Shown piece after piece: positions 34,142-43,645 of a stretch of DNA of 64,000 nucleotides (the stretch's first letter is position 1; every line of letters begins with the position of its first letter). Both the position numbers and the translations under genes were made by a program. The stretch lies in NCBI GenBank assembly GCA_964501905.1, contig CAZCTW010000003.1, forward strand, positions 62,001-126,000. Direction: 5' to 3'. Below the pieces are notes generated by a model. It was not told the origin of the DNA and did not search any database. It saw only the letters and a list, made by a program, of their open reading frames with translations. This stretch comes from B69-G16 sp964501905 (GTDB taxonomy: Archaea > Thermoproteota > Thermoprotei > Thermofilales > B69-G16).

Positions 34142-35923
34142 TTAAGTATTTAATTCTTCAATGCGAGAAATAAGTTCCTTTATTTCATTAAGTTCTTTCA
34201 CACCTACTAATATTTTCTTTCTTCTTTTTAGTGAAACTCCCACTCCTAAACTACTCGCTCCCCCTAATAGAGTGGAAATGACTAAATAATTTAAATTCTC
34301 AACTTTTTTATCCTCTTTCTCTGAACTTTTCGAAAACCTTAAAGATCTCATCTTTCTAAGCTTAAGACAAGCAATACGAACCACTACACTATCGCTTATC
34401 AAAAAACCGCTTTTCCTCTCCCTTCTAGTGATAATATACGGTTTTTCTTCGTCGTATATCCTACACAGCATTTCCAAAGCGAGTCTTTCTTTCCTTACTA
34501 TCTCCAGTTCTGCCTTCATGTTTTCTCTTACTCGTTGCATGGCGCTAAAGAATTGCTCCATTTCACGAACGTTGTCCTCTATTTCGTCGATTGAACGGTC
34601 TATCAAGAATGCGGTTTCATTAAATATCGTTTTCAAACATAGCAATGTCTCGCCTAGCTCTTCCATGCCTTCTGAAGATTCCTCTAACGCTATGCCTAGC
34701 TTCTTCAGATTATCTGAAGCATTTTTTACCTTATTTTTAGCACTTCTTAAAGAAGATAATGTCTTAGAAGTTTTATTAATAGTATCTTTCAGAGATTTTA
34801 TAACTTTTCGTATCTGATCGGGGAGAAATGGAGTATTTTCTTCCATCTTCTCTAGAAGCTTAGCTGTTTTTCTCAGAATAGACTCTATTTTTTCAAGATC
34901 TTCCGTTTGTTCATCTAGCATTTTAGCCATATCATTTAGCTGGTCAGAGGACTTTAACGCTATTCTCGAAGCCTCTTTTAATCTATGAGATGCCTCTAAA
35001 GATTGATTCGCTGCTAGATCCAGCATAGCACTAATGTTCCGAAGAGCATAGCTTAAATTTTGAAGCATAATAGTAGCATTTCTTAAAAATAAGGCAAAAT
35101 TAGCCATGGAGTTATCCATGTTCTCTAAACCGCTTATACCGCCGGAAAGACTCTCTTCGATCTGCTTAATAGATTTTAAGGATGCCCTAGGGTCTAGTGG
35201 AATTAATATCTTTATTGAAGGTATAGTGGTTTCATTCCATGAGTTCAAGCGCTTTACCTTGAAGGTAATTTTTAGGTTTTTAAAATCGACCAAAGTTAAA
35301 ATCCACGTAAAAGACAGGAAATCCCCTAATTCACTAACGAAGCTAGGATACTCTGAGCAATTAACTATTTCAAGATACTTGCTGTCAATATTCGCTGAAA
35401 CTATTAAGGTGAGGGGTGTTGTGGTGCCGTTTATAGTAAATCTATTGCTTAAGTTAATTGAGTAATCTACGTAACTTCCAGCGTCTGCTTGAATCAAACA
35501 GTATCCCTTGCTACAATATATAGAGTCTATCGGCTCGCCATTAACCCCTATCGAAACGTTCACGTCAAGGAAGGCCCTTTCTCGAGCGAAATATCCAATC
35601 GTCTTTCTGCCGTTTACGCTGATATTTCTCCATTCTATATTAACAAAATATTGATTCCTTCTAATTTCTGTAGAATTTTTATTATAAAAATATATTTCTG
35701 TTAAATTATTTAAAAATGTTTTATCGAGGAGAGCAAAAGTACCGTTCCCTTCGATTGTGAGTGATACATAAACTTCTGACGTAGAAGTGTTATTCCCAGG
35801 TAGAACTGTAATTTTCCTAGTAATGCTCTTATACACGCTAGGTGTCGACTCTACTAAGTGAGTGGTTAAAGTAATTAAAATAAACGACAAAAGGATTAAC
35901 TTATATAGGTTCGGACGACGCAT
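34142..35923 (-). CDS. Exported coiled-coil protein anchored by a C-terminal membrane segment
   Basis: A 593-residue surface protein of no named family. It starts with a signal peptide (LYKLILLSFILITLTTHLV), then a beta-rich domain with many N-x-S/T sites (residues 30-230), then long helices with heptad spacing (about 265-490), a short hydrophobic segment near residue 555 (YLVISTLLGGASSLGVGVSL) and a basic cytoplasmic tail ending in another helix. It starts two bases after the ABC ATPase gene and is in the same unit as the FtsX-type permease. By position and shape it could be the extracytoplasmic partner of that transporter, as MacA is for MacB, though without sequence similarity. Confidence 0.75.
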   Translation of the reverse strand: MRRPNLYKLILLSFILITLTTHLVESTPSVYKSITRKITVLPGNNTSTSEVYVSLTIEGNGTFALLDKTFLNNLTEIYFYNKNSTEIRRNQYFVNIEWRNISVNGRKTIGYFARERAFLDVNVSIGVNGEPIDSIYCSKGYCLIQADAGSYVDYSINLSNRFTINGTTTPLTLIVSANIDSKYLEIVNCSEYPSFVSELGDFLSFTWILTLVDFKNLKITFKVKRLNSWNETTIPSIKILIPLDPRASLKSIKQIEESLSGGISGLENMDNSMANFALFLRNATIMLQNLSYALRNISAMLDLAANQSLEASHRLKEASRIALKSSDQLNDMAKMLDEQTEDLEKIESILRKTAKLLEKMEENTPFLPDQIRKVIKSLKDTINKTSKTLSSLRSAKNKVKNASDNLKKLGIALEESSEGMEELGETLLCLKTIFNETAFLIDRSIDEIEDNVREMEQFFSAMQRVRENMKAELEIVRKERLALEMLCRIYDEEKPYIITRRERKSGFLISDSVVVRIACLKLRKMRSLRFSKSSEKEDKKVENLNYLVISTLLGGASSLGVGVSLKRRKKILVGVKELNEIKELISRIEELNT

Positions 35924-35925
35924 CG

Positions 35926-36825
35926 TTATCCCCTCCTAATTTTTTCTAAAAATTCTACCTTATGTTTGAGAAACGCAGTTTCCTTTGCTAAATCTTCCAA
36001 ATCCACTTTACCAGTTTCTATTCTTCTCTCTAAATTGCGAGCTTTCAAGCTTAGCAACTTAATTTCTATTTTTAGTAATTTTTCCAGAAATTCCTTATCT
36101 TCAACTTCTTCTTTAAAATGTTTGGCGAAAATGCCTTCCGGAGGTTTTTCATATAGTCGCCCGTCGCGTATGTATACAATCCGCGTAGCAAGCGATGCTA
36201 CCTCGAAGTCATGAGTAACTATCAAGAAAGTTTGTTCATATGCTTCGTTTAACCACTTCACTAGGCTCATAACGTTCGCGGAAGATTTTAAATCAAGATT
36301 TCCGGTAGGCTCATCCATTAAGATTATGTCCGGATCGTTGGCTAGTGCTCTAGCTATAGCTACTCTCTGTTGCTGTCCTCCGCTTAGCTGGCTCGGATAC
36401 TTATTAATATGGTCTTGCAATTTCACCATTTTAAGCAGTTCTTTCCCCCTTTCCACGGCCTCATCAAAGGCATATTGGCCTGAAATTAGCATAGGGAAAA
36501 TCACATTTTCTAGCGCAGTAAAATTCTTTACCAGGTTATATGTTTGAAATACAAATCCGATATTTTTGCATCTAATTTTGGTTAATTCTTCCTCTGATAA
36601 CTTAGTAACGTCTAATCCTCCAATAATAACTCGTCCAGAGGACGGTTTTTCTAAAGTGCCAGCAATACTCAGTAACGTAGTTTTTCCACTGCCACTAGGG
36701 CCCATTATGGCGACTATTTCGCCTCTTTCTACAGTTAAATTGATGTTTTTCAACACTGTTACTTGATTCGGTTTCTTGCCGTAAATTTTCCATATATTAA
36801 TTAATTCCAGAACTTTTTTACTCAT
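35926..36825 (-). CDS. ABC transporter ATPase, LolD/MacB type, with C-terminal coiled coil
   Basis: ATPase that powers the adjacent FtsX-type permease. Walker A GPSGSGKTT lies near residue 40, the Q-loop in VFQTYNLVKNFTALENV near 92, the signature LSGGQQQRVAIARALANDP near 145, Walker B IILMDEPTGNLD near 166 and the H-loop in LIVTHDFEVA near 205. After residue 225 there is an extra 75-residue charged helical extension (LLSLKARNLERRIE...LKHKVEFLEKI) not normally present in this family. It overlaps the permease gene by eight bases. Confidence 0.93.
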   Translation of the reverse strand: MSKKVLELINIWKIYGKKPNQVTVLKNINLTVERGEIVAIMGPSGSGKTTLLSIAGTLEKPSSGRVIIGGLDVTKLSEEELTKIRCKNIGFVFQTYNLVKNFTALENVIFPMLISGQYAFDEAVERGKELLKMVKLQDHINKYPSQLSGGQQQRVAIARALANDPDIILMDEPTGNLDLKSSANVMSLVKWLNEAYEQTFLIVTHDFEVASLATRIVYIRDGRLYEKPPEGIFAKHFKEEVEDKEFLEKLLKIEIKLLSLKARNLERRIETGKVDLEDLAKETAFLKHKVEFLEKIRRG

Positions 36826-37969
36826 ACTTTAGCACCTCCACAGGCTTTACATTACAAGCCTTTATTGTCGGATATACAGCTGAAAGCAAACTAACGATTA
36901 TAGATGAAGAAAAACTTAGGAGTGTAATCCCTGGCTCAGTGATCATCGGAATTTCGAAAAAACCCATCGAATTTATTAAATTCCTAATCAGGCTTGTCTC
37001 TAAAAATCCTAGTGCTAAACCAATAACGCCCCCTATCACGCCGTAGATGAAGGCTTCAGTTAGAAAAATTGTAGCTATATGGGATACGCGTGCACCTAGT
37101 GCTCTCATAATAGCTATTTCACGGGCGTGCTCGCGGACATTAGCCATTATAGTATTAACCGTTCCGAAAACGGCTATTATAACTCCTATAACAGTGGCTG
37201 AGAGAAGAAGACCGTCGATGAGCGATATAACCTGGTAAACAATTTTCAAAATATCCTCCCTACGGAAAATCTTAGCTTCAGGGAATTCCTCTTTGATACT
37301 TTTTTCCACAAGACTTGGGTCTCTGTCTTCGTCAAGCTTGAGCATGGCCATTGTAACGAAGCTTTCCTTACCCATAATCTCTTGAGCTTCTCTTAGAGGT
37401 ATGATAACGTAGGTTCCAGTGGAGCTTATCTCCTGAATTTTCATTCCAATATCAGCTACGCCTACAACCCTAAAAGGATACGAATTAGGGCTTATCTGAG
37501 GTTTAATAAACACGGTTTTCCCTACAGAGATATTCCTTGATTCGGCGAAGTTCGTTTCTACAATAACGACCCTGTAATCTTTCTCGTTAAATCTTCCTCC
37601 GGAAGAGTATTCTGTAACCGCTAAGTCCAAATCTTTGCTTTCGATTCCCAAAATAAAAGTTAAAGCCCCCTCCATATACCCCATGGTCAAAACAACGGGT
37701 ACCGCCCGCTGAACCCCCGGTACATTCTCAAAATCCTGAACTATTTCCTCCGGTAAGTCGCATAAGCCCTCGCCATATACTAGTATCTCGCCGGGCAAAA
37801 CTTGAGACACCACGTTTTCCGCTGCTATTCGGCATCCAAAGCTTATGGAGCGTAACGCCATAAAAGTGGCGATGCCACTTGCAATGGCAATAATGTTAAG
37901 TATGGATATGAATTTTCTGAACTTTATATCTCTTAGCGCGAATGTTAGTGAGAGCTTCGCCACGGACAT
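36818..37969 (-). CDS. FtsX/MacB-type ABC transporter permease
   Basis: Membrane subunit of the mechanotransmission-type ABC family. From ATG at 37969 it has 383 residues: one N-terminal helix (FISILNIIAIASGIATFMAL), a large extracytoplasmic domain of about 200 residues, and three C-terminal helices containing VFGTVNTIMANVREHAREIAIMRALGA, the conserved coupling segment. The frame is open to ATG at 38083, but a TATA-like TTTTTAAATA near 38088-38097 would place the transcript start about 38065, below that codon. Together with the ATPase and the exported coiled-coil protein it probably senses or transports something at the envelope. The substrate is unknown. Confidence 0.9.
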   Translation of the reverse strand: MSVAKLSLTFALRDIKFRKFISILNIIAIASGIATFMALRSISFGCRIAAENVVSQVLPGEILVYGEGLCDLPEEIVQDFENVPGVQRAVPVVLTMGYMEGALTFILGIESKDLDLAVTEYSSGGRFNEKDYRVVIVETNFAESRNISVGKTVFIKPQISPNSYPFRVVGVADIGMKIQEISSTGTYVIIPLREAQEIMGKESFVTMAMLKLDEDRDPSLVEKSIKEEFPEAKIFRREDILKIVYQVISLIDGLLLSATVIGVIIAVFGTVNTIMANVREHAREIAIMRALGARVSHIATIFLTEAFIYGVIGGVIGLALGFLETSLIRNLINSMGFFEIPMITEPGITLLSFSSSIIVSLLSAVYPTIKACNVKPVEVLKYE

Positions 37970-38140
37970 GCTTTCTTTGATAGACTTGTATATCAAAAAT
38001 ATAAATTTTTCGCTTTTGATTAGCCAGTACCCAGTAGGGGTTGGCAAAACATTCTTGATAACAACGTTAACAGTGATATGCAATATTTAAAAAGTTGTGT
38101 CTTGATTTTTCCTAGGAGTGTCTGAACTTCAGGTGTAAGC

Positions 38141-39007
38141 ATGTTTAAAACTAGAATATGGTTTTGGATTTCATTAATTGTCGCAGTTTTCTTACTTATT
38201 TTAGAGGCTATTGCTAGTTGGTTTTTCACTGTTCTCATAGTTTTCTTTATATTTCCTCCTCTCTTCCTTCTGGCGTTGGTAATACACCCAATCCTAGTAC
38301 TCTCTATAGTCGCTATATTCCTAGTTATAACAGACTTTGCAGGATCTCTTAAAGTGGAAAAAATAGAATGGTTAAATGATATGGATGCCTATAATGGACT
38401 TTTGCATAGGTCCTTACATTTAGCGGAGAAAATTGGAGTATATGTGGAGAAGGTAGGAATCGCGCCTTATGATAGAATAAACGCATTTAGCTACGGTATT
38501 TTCAGACCTAAAATTGTTATTTTTAAAAAACTCCTTGAGGAATTCAACCCGGAGGAAGTAGATTTCGTTATAGCTCACGAAATGGCTCACATAAAGCATA
38601 GATGGATCTGGATTATCCATAACTTCGCTAATGCTGTAACGTTTCTCCCGTTCACGACGCCGCCTCCAATAGTTTTCATATTGTACACGATACTTATACC
38701 GGCGAGACTGGCCTTTTTGTGGTTTTTAAGGGAGTGCGAGTTCTTAGCCGATAGGGAAGCACTGGCAGTTACTGGAAACATTATTGCTGCCATAGGGGCT
38801 CTGGCTAAATTAGGCAGAATCGGGAAGATATACGATATTAAAGAACTTAAAAAACTGGTATCCGATAGGGATATAGTAGATAGAGTATTTAACGATATAG
38901 CGGAAATGCTTAGCAGTCATCCTCTAATAAAAAGGAGAATAAGAGAAATACTAGAAACATATCAAACCGTAACATCCTTTAAAAGCAGGACGTACTGCTT
39001 AGTATAA
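38141..39007 (+). CDS. M48 family (HtpX/Ste24-like) membrane metalloprotease
   Basis: Zinc-dependent membrane protease of 288 residues. Two or three hydrophobic helices at residues 5-65 precede the peptidase domain. The zinc motif is VIAHEMAHIKH near residue 145, and the third ligand is probably the glutamate in LRECEFLADREAL near residue 200. Bacterial HtpX degrades misfolded membrane proteins; a quality-control role is likely. The ATG has an AGGTG ribosome site eight bases upstream. It is divergent from the FtsX-type permease gene with an A/T-rich shared promoter region (38084-38140). Confidence 0.92.
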   Translation: MFKTRIWFWISLIVAVFLLILEAIASWFFTVLIVFFIFPPLFLLALVIHPILVLSIVAIFLVITDFAGSLKVEKIEWLNDMDAYNGLLHRSLHLAEKIGVYVEKVGIAPYDRINAFSYGIFRPKIVIFKKLLEEFNPEEVDFVIAHEMAHIKHRWIWIIHNFANAVTFLPFTTPPPIVFILYTILIPARLAFLWFLRECEFLADREALAVTGNIIAAIGALAKLGRIGKIYDIKELKKLVSDRDIVDRVFNDIAEMLSSHPLIKRRIREILETYQTVTSFKSRTYCLV

Positions 39008-39041
39008 GGACAGGAGATAATTATTTTGATTTTCTGGATTG

Positions 39042-39782
39042 TTAGCTAATGAAATAATTTAGTTTCCTATTTATGGTGGTTAACGTTTCAAAAACTACTT
39101 CAGCGGCTTTTCTAACTTTTACCTCCATTTCATCTTTACATATATTAAAATCTTCGACAAGACTATTAGAAACTATTAATATCGCCCCCGTTTTAAACCC
39201 GCGAATTAAACCTAAAACGAACAAAGTAGCGCACTCCATTTCAACTCCCACTACACCTCTAGAAGACCACTTTTCTACGAAGTCCTTATCCTCCGCGTAG
39301 AATGAATCACTACTAAACACCACGCCCTTTTTCACGTGAATCTTTTTCTCTTGGGCTTTATCTAGGAGAGTACTGGTTATCTCGAAATCGGGGATGGCGG
39401 CCATATACCCATCTGGCACGTACATTTCTAGATGTCCTCGAGGATAAGCCGCCCCTATCACAACTAGTAGATCTCCTACCTTTAAATCGGGGGTTAGAGA
39501 ACCGGTGGTGCCGAGTCTAACTATGACTTTTGCTCCTAACATCTTTAACTCCTCGAAAACTATGCCGCTGCTAGGTCCTCCTATGCCGTGAGTAGCTACG
39601 GTTATCCGGGTATCGCGCCAATAGCCGGTGTAGACTAGAAAGCCTCTGTTCTTGTTTACGAGGATAGAATCTTCTAACATGCTGCTAAGCATTTTCACTC
39701 TTCCTGGATCGCCCGATGCTACTACGAGAGGAGATATATCTCCCGGTCTAGCCAGTATATGGACGGGTTTTTTGTGAATCAT
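39042..39782 (-). CDS. Purine nucleoside / uridine phosphorylase family protein
   Basis: PNP_UDP_1-family enzyme that splits nucleosides with phosphate. The phosphate loop is ASGDPGRVKML near residue 22, then RLGTTGSLTPDLKVGDLLV near residue 88 and VVGVEMECATLFVLG near residue 180, with the ribose-binding Met-Glu. The set fits hexameric PNP/uridine phosphorylase enzymes; whether it takes inosine, uridine or methylthioadenosine is not decided. ATG at 39782 follows a GGTGA ribosome site; in-frame GTG/TTG codons just upstream are less likely. It is divergent from the coiled-coil/SPFH pair. Confidence 0.9.
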   Translation of the reverse strand: MIHKKPVHILARPGDISPLVVASGDPGRVKMLSSMLEDSILVNKNRGFLVYTGYWRDTRITVATHGIGGPSSGIVFEELKMLGAKVIVRLGTTGSLTPDLKVGDLLVVIGAAYPRGHLEMYVPDGYMAAIPDFEITSTLLDKAQEKKIHVKKGVVFSSDSFYAEDKDFVEKWSSRGVVGVEMECATLFVLGLIRGFKTGAILIVSNSLVEDFNICKDEMEVKVRKAAEVVFETLTTINRKLNYFIS

Positions 39783-39845
39783 ACTTGTCACCAAATAATT
39801 AACCTAATATATCTTAGGTTCATTGTCTACTTGGTGATATAGAAG

Positions 39846-40370
39846 TTGGAGGCATTTAAAAAAGTTAGAGAGGAGAAACGGCTTTTAGAGGAGATCGAGA
39901 CCCTAATACCCGGCTTTAGGGGATACAAGAAACGCGAGATAAGGAGAGAGTCGGATAAGCTAATACGGGAGCATATAGCTCGGAAACTGAAAGAAGCTAA
40001 AGACTATTTGAAAGACTGTATTTTAGCAGTTGCTGAAAGTGATAAAGCCGAATTTTACAATCTACTAAGTCGGGTGTCGGCGGCTTTAGACTTAATGATT
40101 AGTAAAATAGAGCATGCCGACTATGGCTATAGCGGTTTCTTCGACGCGATTAAGATAAAATCGGGTGACTTAGAGAGATTGCTCGAATATGATTCTTCTC
40201 TAATAAAAATCGCTGATGAGATAATTCTCCTAGCTAAATCTGCTCGGGATTTAGCAGTTGAACGAAAATTCGATGAGTTAATGTCAAAACTGCAAGATTT
40301 GAAAAGGTCATTAGATCGGTTTAATGAATTTATAAACCAGAGAGAAAATGTGATAATAGGGTTGAGATAA
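39846..40370 (+). CDS. Helical protein paired with the SPFH gene
   Basis: A 174-residue, highly charged, almost all-helical protein with no membrane segment. It opens EAFKKVREEKRLLEEIETLIPGFRGYKKREIRRESDKLIRE and has further amphipathic helices to the end. The segment LIPGFRGYKKREIRRESDKLIRE occurs in helical partner proteins of archaeal and bacterial SPFH/zinc-ribbon genes as far as I recall, but I cannot confirm this. The TTG start has a GGTGA site upstream. Its stop is one base before the ATG of the SPFH gene, so the two are made together. Confidence 0.75.
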   Translation: MEAFKKVREEKRLLEEIETLIPGFRGYKKREIRRESDKLIREHIARKLKEAKDYLKDCILAVAESDKAEFYNLLSRVSAALDLMISKIEHADYGYSGFFDAIKIKSGDLERLLEYDSSLIKIADEIILLAKSARDLAVERKFDELMSKLQDLKRSLDRFNEFINQRENVIIGLR

Positions 40371-40371
40371 T

Positions 40372-41355
40372 ATGCCTCAGGTTATCGAGTGGAAAAATCC
40401 AGGGAAAGAAGACATAGTGTGGCGTTACCCCGAGGAGAGAATAGAGTGGGGGGCTCAGCTTATAGTCCGCGAGTACGAGGTAGCGGTCTTCTTTAGAGAT
40501 GGAAAAGCTTACGACGTTCTAGGACCCGGAAGGCATACGCTTACAACGCTAAATCTCCCGCTCCTGACGGACTACCTAGTAAAGCTGCTCGGATACCCTG
40601 AATCACCGTTTAAAGCCACAGTAATATTTGTCTCTACGAAACAGTTCAGGGGCAGATTCGGAGGCAGATCACAAACAACTGATTTAGCGCCGCTTACATT
40701 CTACGGCGGATACTGGTTTAAAGTCGAAGATCCTAAAGTGTTCGTGAACGAGGTCGTAGGTGGACAGGATAAATACACTACGAGCGAGGTAAACGAGTTC
40801 ATACGCGGTTTTATAAACGAGCGTCTGATAGATTTCCTAGCTAAATACGACCTCTTAACAGTCTTCACTAAAATAGATGAGGTAAGCTTTAAAGCAAAAG
40901 CTATGGTGCAGGACGAGTTTAAGAGGATAGGTCTTGAGTTAATAGATTTAAAGTTTGAAGGAATAGACACCACGCCAGAGTACAGGGAGAGGCTTTTCTG
41001 GATCAAACAGAGCGGGCAGGCCGCTTATGTACTTCAGATGGAGACGGCGAAAACCATGGCTAGAGAGTTAGGAAAATCCCCAGGAGCAGCTTTAGGAGCC
41101 GGTATGGTGATGATTCCGCCGGTATTTACGCCGCCTCCGGTGCAACCGAGTCCCGCTCCCCCAACTCCGAGGGTACCTGTGAAGAAATGTCCTAGCTGTA
41201 ATAGGGATGTCCCAGCAGACGCGCGTTTCTGCCCTTACTGCGGTTTTGACTTCGCTAAAGCAACTACGGGCTCCTTACACTGTCCCTACTGTGGAGCCAA
41301 ATTGCCTCCTGGAGCGGTATACTGTCCTCGCTGCGGGAAAAAAGTAAGCGGATAA
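40372..41355 (+). CDS. SPFH domain protein with C-terminal double zinc ribbon
   Basis: A 327-residue protein. Residues 10-230 are an SPFH (stomatin/prohibitin-like) domain of the 'virion core protein'/YdjI group: VIEWKNPGKEDIVWRYPEERIEWGAQLIVREYEVAVFF is the typical start and GPGRHTLTT follows. A Pro-rich linker (PPPVQPSPAPPTPRVP) leads to two zinc ribbons, CPSC..CPYC near 267-287 and CPYC..CPRC near 302-325. There is no membrane segment. Bacterial relatives respond to membrane stress. Function in archaea is unknown. It follows its helical partner by one base and converges on cdc48. Confidence 0.88.
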   Translation: MPQVIEWKNPGKEDIVWRYPEERIEWGAQLIVREYEVAVFFRDGKAYDVLGPGRHTLTTLNLPLLTDYLVKLLGYPESPFKATVIFVSTKQFRGRFGGRSQTTDLAPLTFYGGYWFKVEDPKVFVNEVVGGQDKYTTSEVNEFIRGFINERLIDFLAKYDLLTVFTKIDEVSFKAKAMVQDEFKRIGLELIDLKFEGIDTTPEYRERLFWIKQSGQAAYVLQMETAKTMARELGKSPGAALGAGMVMIPPVFTPPPVQPSPAPPTPRVPVKKCPSCNRDVPADARFCPYCGFDFAKATTGSLHCPYCGAKLPPGAVYCPRCGKKVSG

Positions 41356-41369
41356 TAAATGGCGGTCGA

Positions 41370-43532
41370 CTACGATAAAATACGCCTAAACGTTTCTTTA
41401 ATTTTCTCGTAACGCTCTAAGTCCTCTTTAGAGACGCTCGGCTCTACCTTCTCTAAAGCTTTAAGGAAGTGCTCCCTCTTAACCTTAGTCGGTTTTCCAA
41501 CTTCTCTCAACGCGGTCATAGCAGCTTCCCTGCATACCGCAGCTATATCAGCGCCTGTATAGCCTTCAGTTCTTTCAGCTAATTCTTCTAAATCTACGTC
41601 TTCGCTTAGCGGCATCCTACGAGTATGAACTTTGAATATTTCAAGCCTTGCCTCTTTATCGGGCGGGGGTACGTAAATCACTCTATCGAATCTGCCAGGC
41701 CTTAGGAGAGCTGGGTCTAGGATATCCGGCCTGTTAGTAGCGCCTAGGACTACAACTCCTTCAAGCATCGTTATTCCATCCATTTCTGTTAACAACTGGT
41801 TAACTATCCTATCCGTAACTCCGCTGTCACCGCCTCTTAAGCCTCTACGCGGAGCTATAGAATCTATTTCATCGAAGAATATTATGCAGGGTGCCGCCTG
41901 TCTAGCTTTCGAAAATATTTCTCTGACTGCTTTTTCAGATTCTCCTACCCACTTGCTCAGTATCTCTGGTCCTTTAACGCTGATAAAGTTAGCGCCGCTT
42001 TCAGTAGCCACAGCTTTCGCCAATAAAGTTTTGCCACAACCCGGAGGGCCGTACAGTAAAACTCCTTTAGGAGGATCTATACCCATTTCCTTAAAATACT
42101 CTGGGTGTTTGATAGGCCATTCAACGGCCTCTCTAAGCTCCTGTTTTACATTTTCTAACCCTCCAATATCAGACCACTTAACTTCGGGGATTTCGACGTA
42201 AACTTCTCTTAATGCCGACGGTTGGACATCCTTTAATGCCTCTAGGAAGTCCTTTCTAGTAACCTTAAGCTCGTTTAGCACCTCCGCAGGTATACGCTCG
42301 GATTCTAGATCAATTTTAGGGAGAAATCTTCTAAGAGCATGCATGGCGGCCTCACGGCATACAGCCGCTATATCGGCTCCCGTAAACCCATGCGTTAACT
42401 CGGCTAGCTCATCTAGGTTTACATCTTCGGCTAACGGCATATTCCTGGTATGGACGTGGAATATCTCTCTTCGAGCCCGTTTATCCGGAACAGGAATAGC
42501 TATTTCTCGGTCGAATCTGCCGGGTCTTCTGAGAGCGGGATCTATCGCGTCCGGTCTATTCGTAGCTGCTATGACTATCACTTGCCCCCTTCCCTTCAAA
42601 CCGTCCATCAGCGCAAGCAATTGAGCTACAACTCTCCTTTCCACTTCACCCGTGACCTCTGAGCGCTTAGGAGCTATGGCATCTATCTCGTCGATGAAAA
42701 TTATAGAAGGAGCGTTTTCTTCAGCTTCTCTAAAGACTTCTCTTAACCTGGCTTCGGACTCACCATAATACTTACTCATTATTTCTGGTCCGTTAATAGC
42801 GATAAAATGAGCCCCGCTTTCGTTGGCTACTGCCTTCGCCAGTAAAGTCTTACCCGTCCCCGGCGGACCATATAAGAGTACTCCCTTAGGCGGCTCTATC
42901 CCTAATCTCTTAAAGAGCTCGGGGTGCTTTAGAGGAAGTTCTATCATTTCCCTTATTTTCTGCTTAGCCTCCTCTAAATCTCCGATATCCTCGTAGGTAA
43001 TTCTGGGGACACGGACTTCCTCCTCTCTAACTGGCTCAGAGCGGATGAGTAGCTCGGTATCATCGGTTATCATGACGGGGCCGCCCGGCTGTGTAGAGAC
43101 TACGATTAATCTTAGAGCTGTGCTTAAAACTGGGACTACTATCGTGTCTCCGCGTAGGAGCGGCCTGCCGGTAAGCCGTCTTTTTACATATTCGACAAAA
43201 TCCGGTCCGAAGCGGAGAGCCTCTGCAGGGGCTAAAACTACTCTTCTAGCTGTGCGAATCTCTGCTTTTCTCACAGTTACTACGTCTCCTATTGTAACGC
43301 CCGCATTTTGCCTTATCGTGCCATCCATTCTTATAATTCCCTTACCCTCATCCTCCAGGTAGGCTGGCCATACAATAGCGACTGTTTTCTTGGTACCTTC
43401 TATCTCAACTATGTCGCCTGCTTCTAGATTTAAAGCCTCCATACTCTGCCTATCGAGCCTGACTATGCCTCTTCCTACGTCTCTCTGTTTTGCCTCAGCC
43501 ACCCTAACCTGGATCTCTCTCATAGAGTGCAC
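41370..43532 (-). CDS. cdc48: Cdc48/VCP-type AAA ATPase
   Basis: Double-AAA unfoldase of 720 residues. The N domain (about 1-185) is the double-psi barrel plus a second subdomain. D1 has Walker A GPPGTGKT near 225 and Walker B IIFIDEIDAIAPKR; D2 has GPPGCGKT near 500 and IIFFDEIDSIAPRR, each followed by an arginine-finger region with RPGRFDR. In archaea it can feed substrates to the 20S proteasome (alpha subunit at 6.1-6.8 kb). The C-terminus ends RRILS and lacks a clear hydrophobic-tyrosine-x tail. Upstream A/T-rich bases separate it from the DRG-type GTPase. Confidence 0.96.
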   Translation of the reverse strand: MHSMREIQVRVAEAKQRDVGRGIVRLDRQSMEALNLEAGDIVEIEGTKKTVAIVWPAYLEDEGKGIIRMDGTIRQNAGVTIGDVVTVRKAEIRTARRVVLAPAEALRFGPDFVEYVKRRLTGRPLLRGDTIVVPVLSTALRLIVVSTQPGGPVMITDDTELLIRSEPVREEEVRVPRITYEDIGDLEEAKQKIREMIELPLKHPELFKRLGIEPPKGVLLYGPPGTGKTLLAKAVANESGAHFIAINGPEIMSKYYGESEARLREVFREAEENAPSIIFIDEIDAIAPKRSEVTGEVERRVVAQLLALMDGLKGRGQVIVIAATNRPDAIDPALRRPGRFDREIAIPVPDKRARREIFHVHTRNMPLAEDVNLDELAELTHGFTGADIAAVCREAAMHALRRFLPKIDLESERIPAEVLNELKVTRKDFLEALKDVQPSALREVYVEIPEVKWSDIGGLENVKQELREAVEWPIKHPEYFKEMGIDPPKGVLLYGPPGCGKTLLAKAVATESGANFISVKGPEILSKWVGESEKAVREIFSKARQAAPCIIFFDEIDSIAPRRGLRGGDSGVTDRIVNQLLTEMDGITMLEGVVVLGATNRPDILDPALLRPGRFDRVIYVPPPDKEARLEIFKVHTRRMPLSEDVDLEELAERTEGYTGADIAAVCREAAMTALREVGKPTKVKREHFLKALEKVEPSVSKEDLERYEKIKETFRRILS

Positions 43533-43645
43533 CTAATCCTTTTAATTGCCTACTTGATTTAAAAGCTTTTACAATTTACGCGAGATCAGGATCTTATCGC
43601 CGAGGATTAAGCCTGTTTAGTAATGCGCACCAGGTTGGTATAGGT

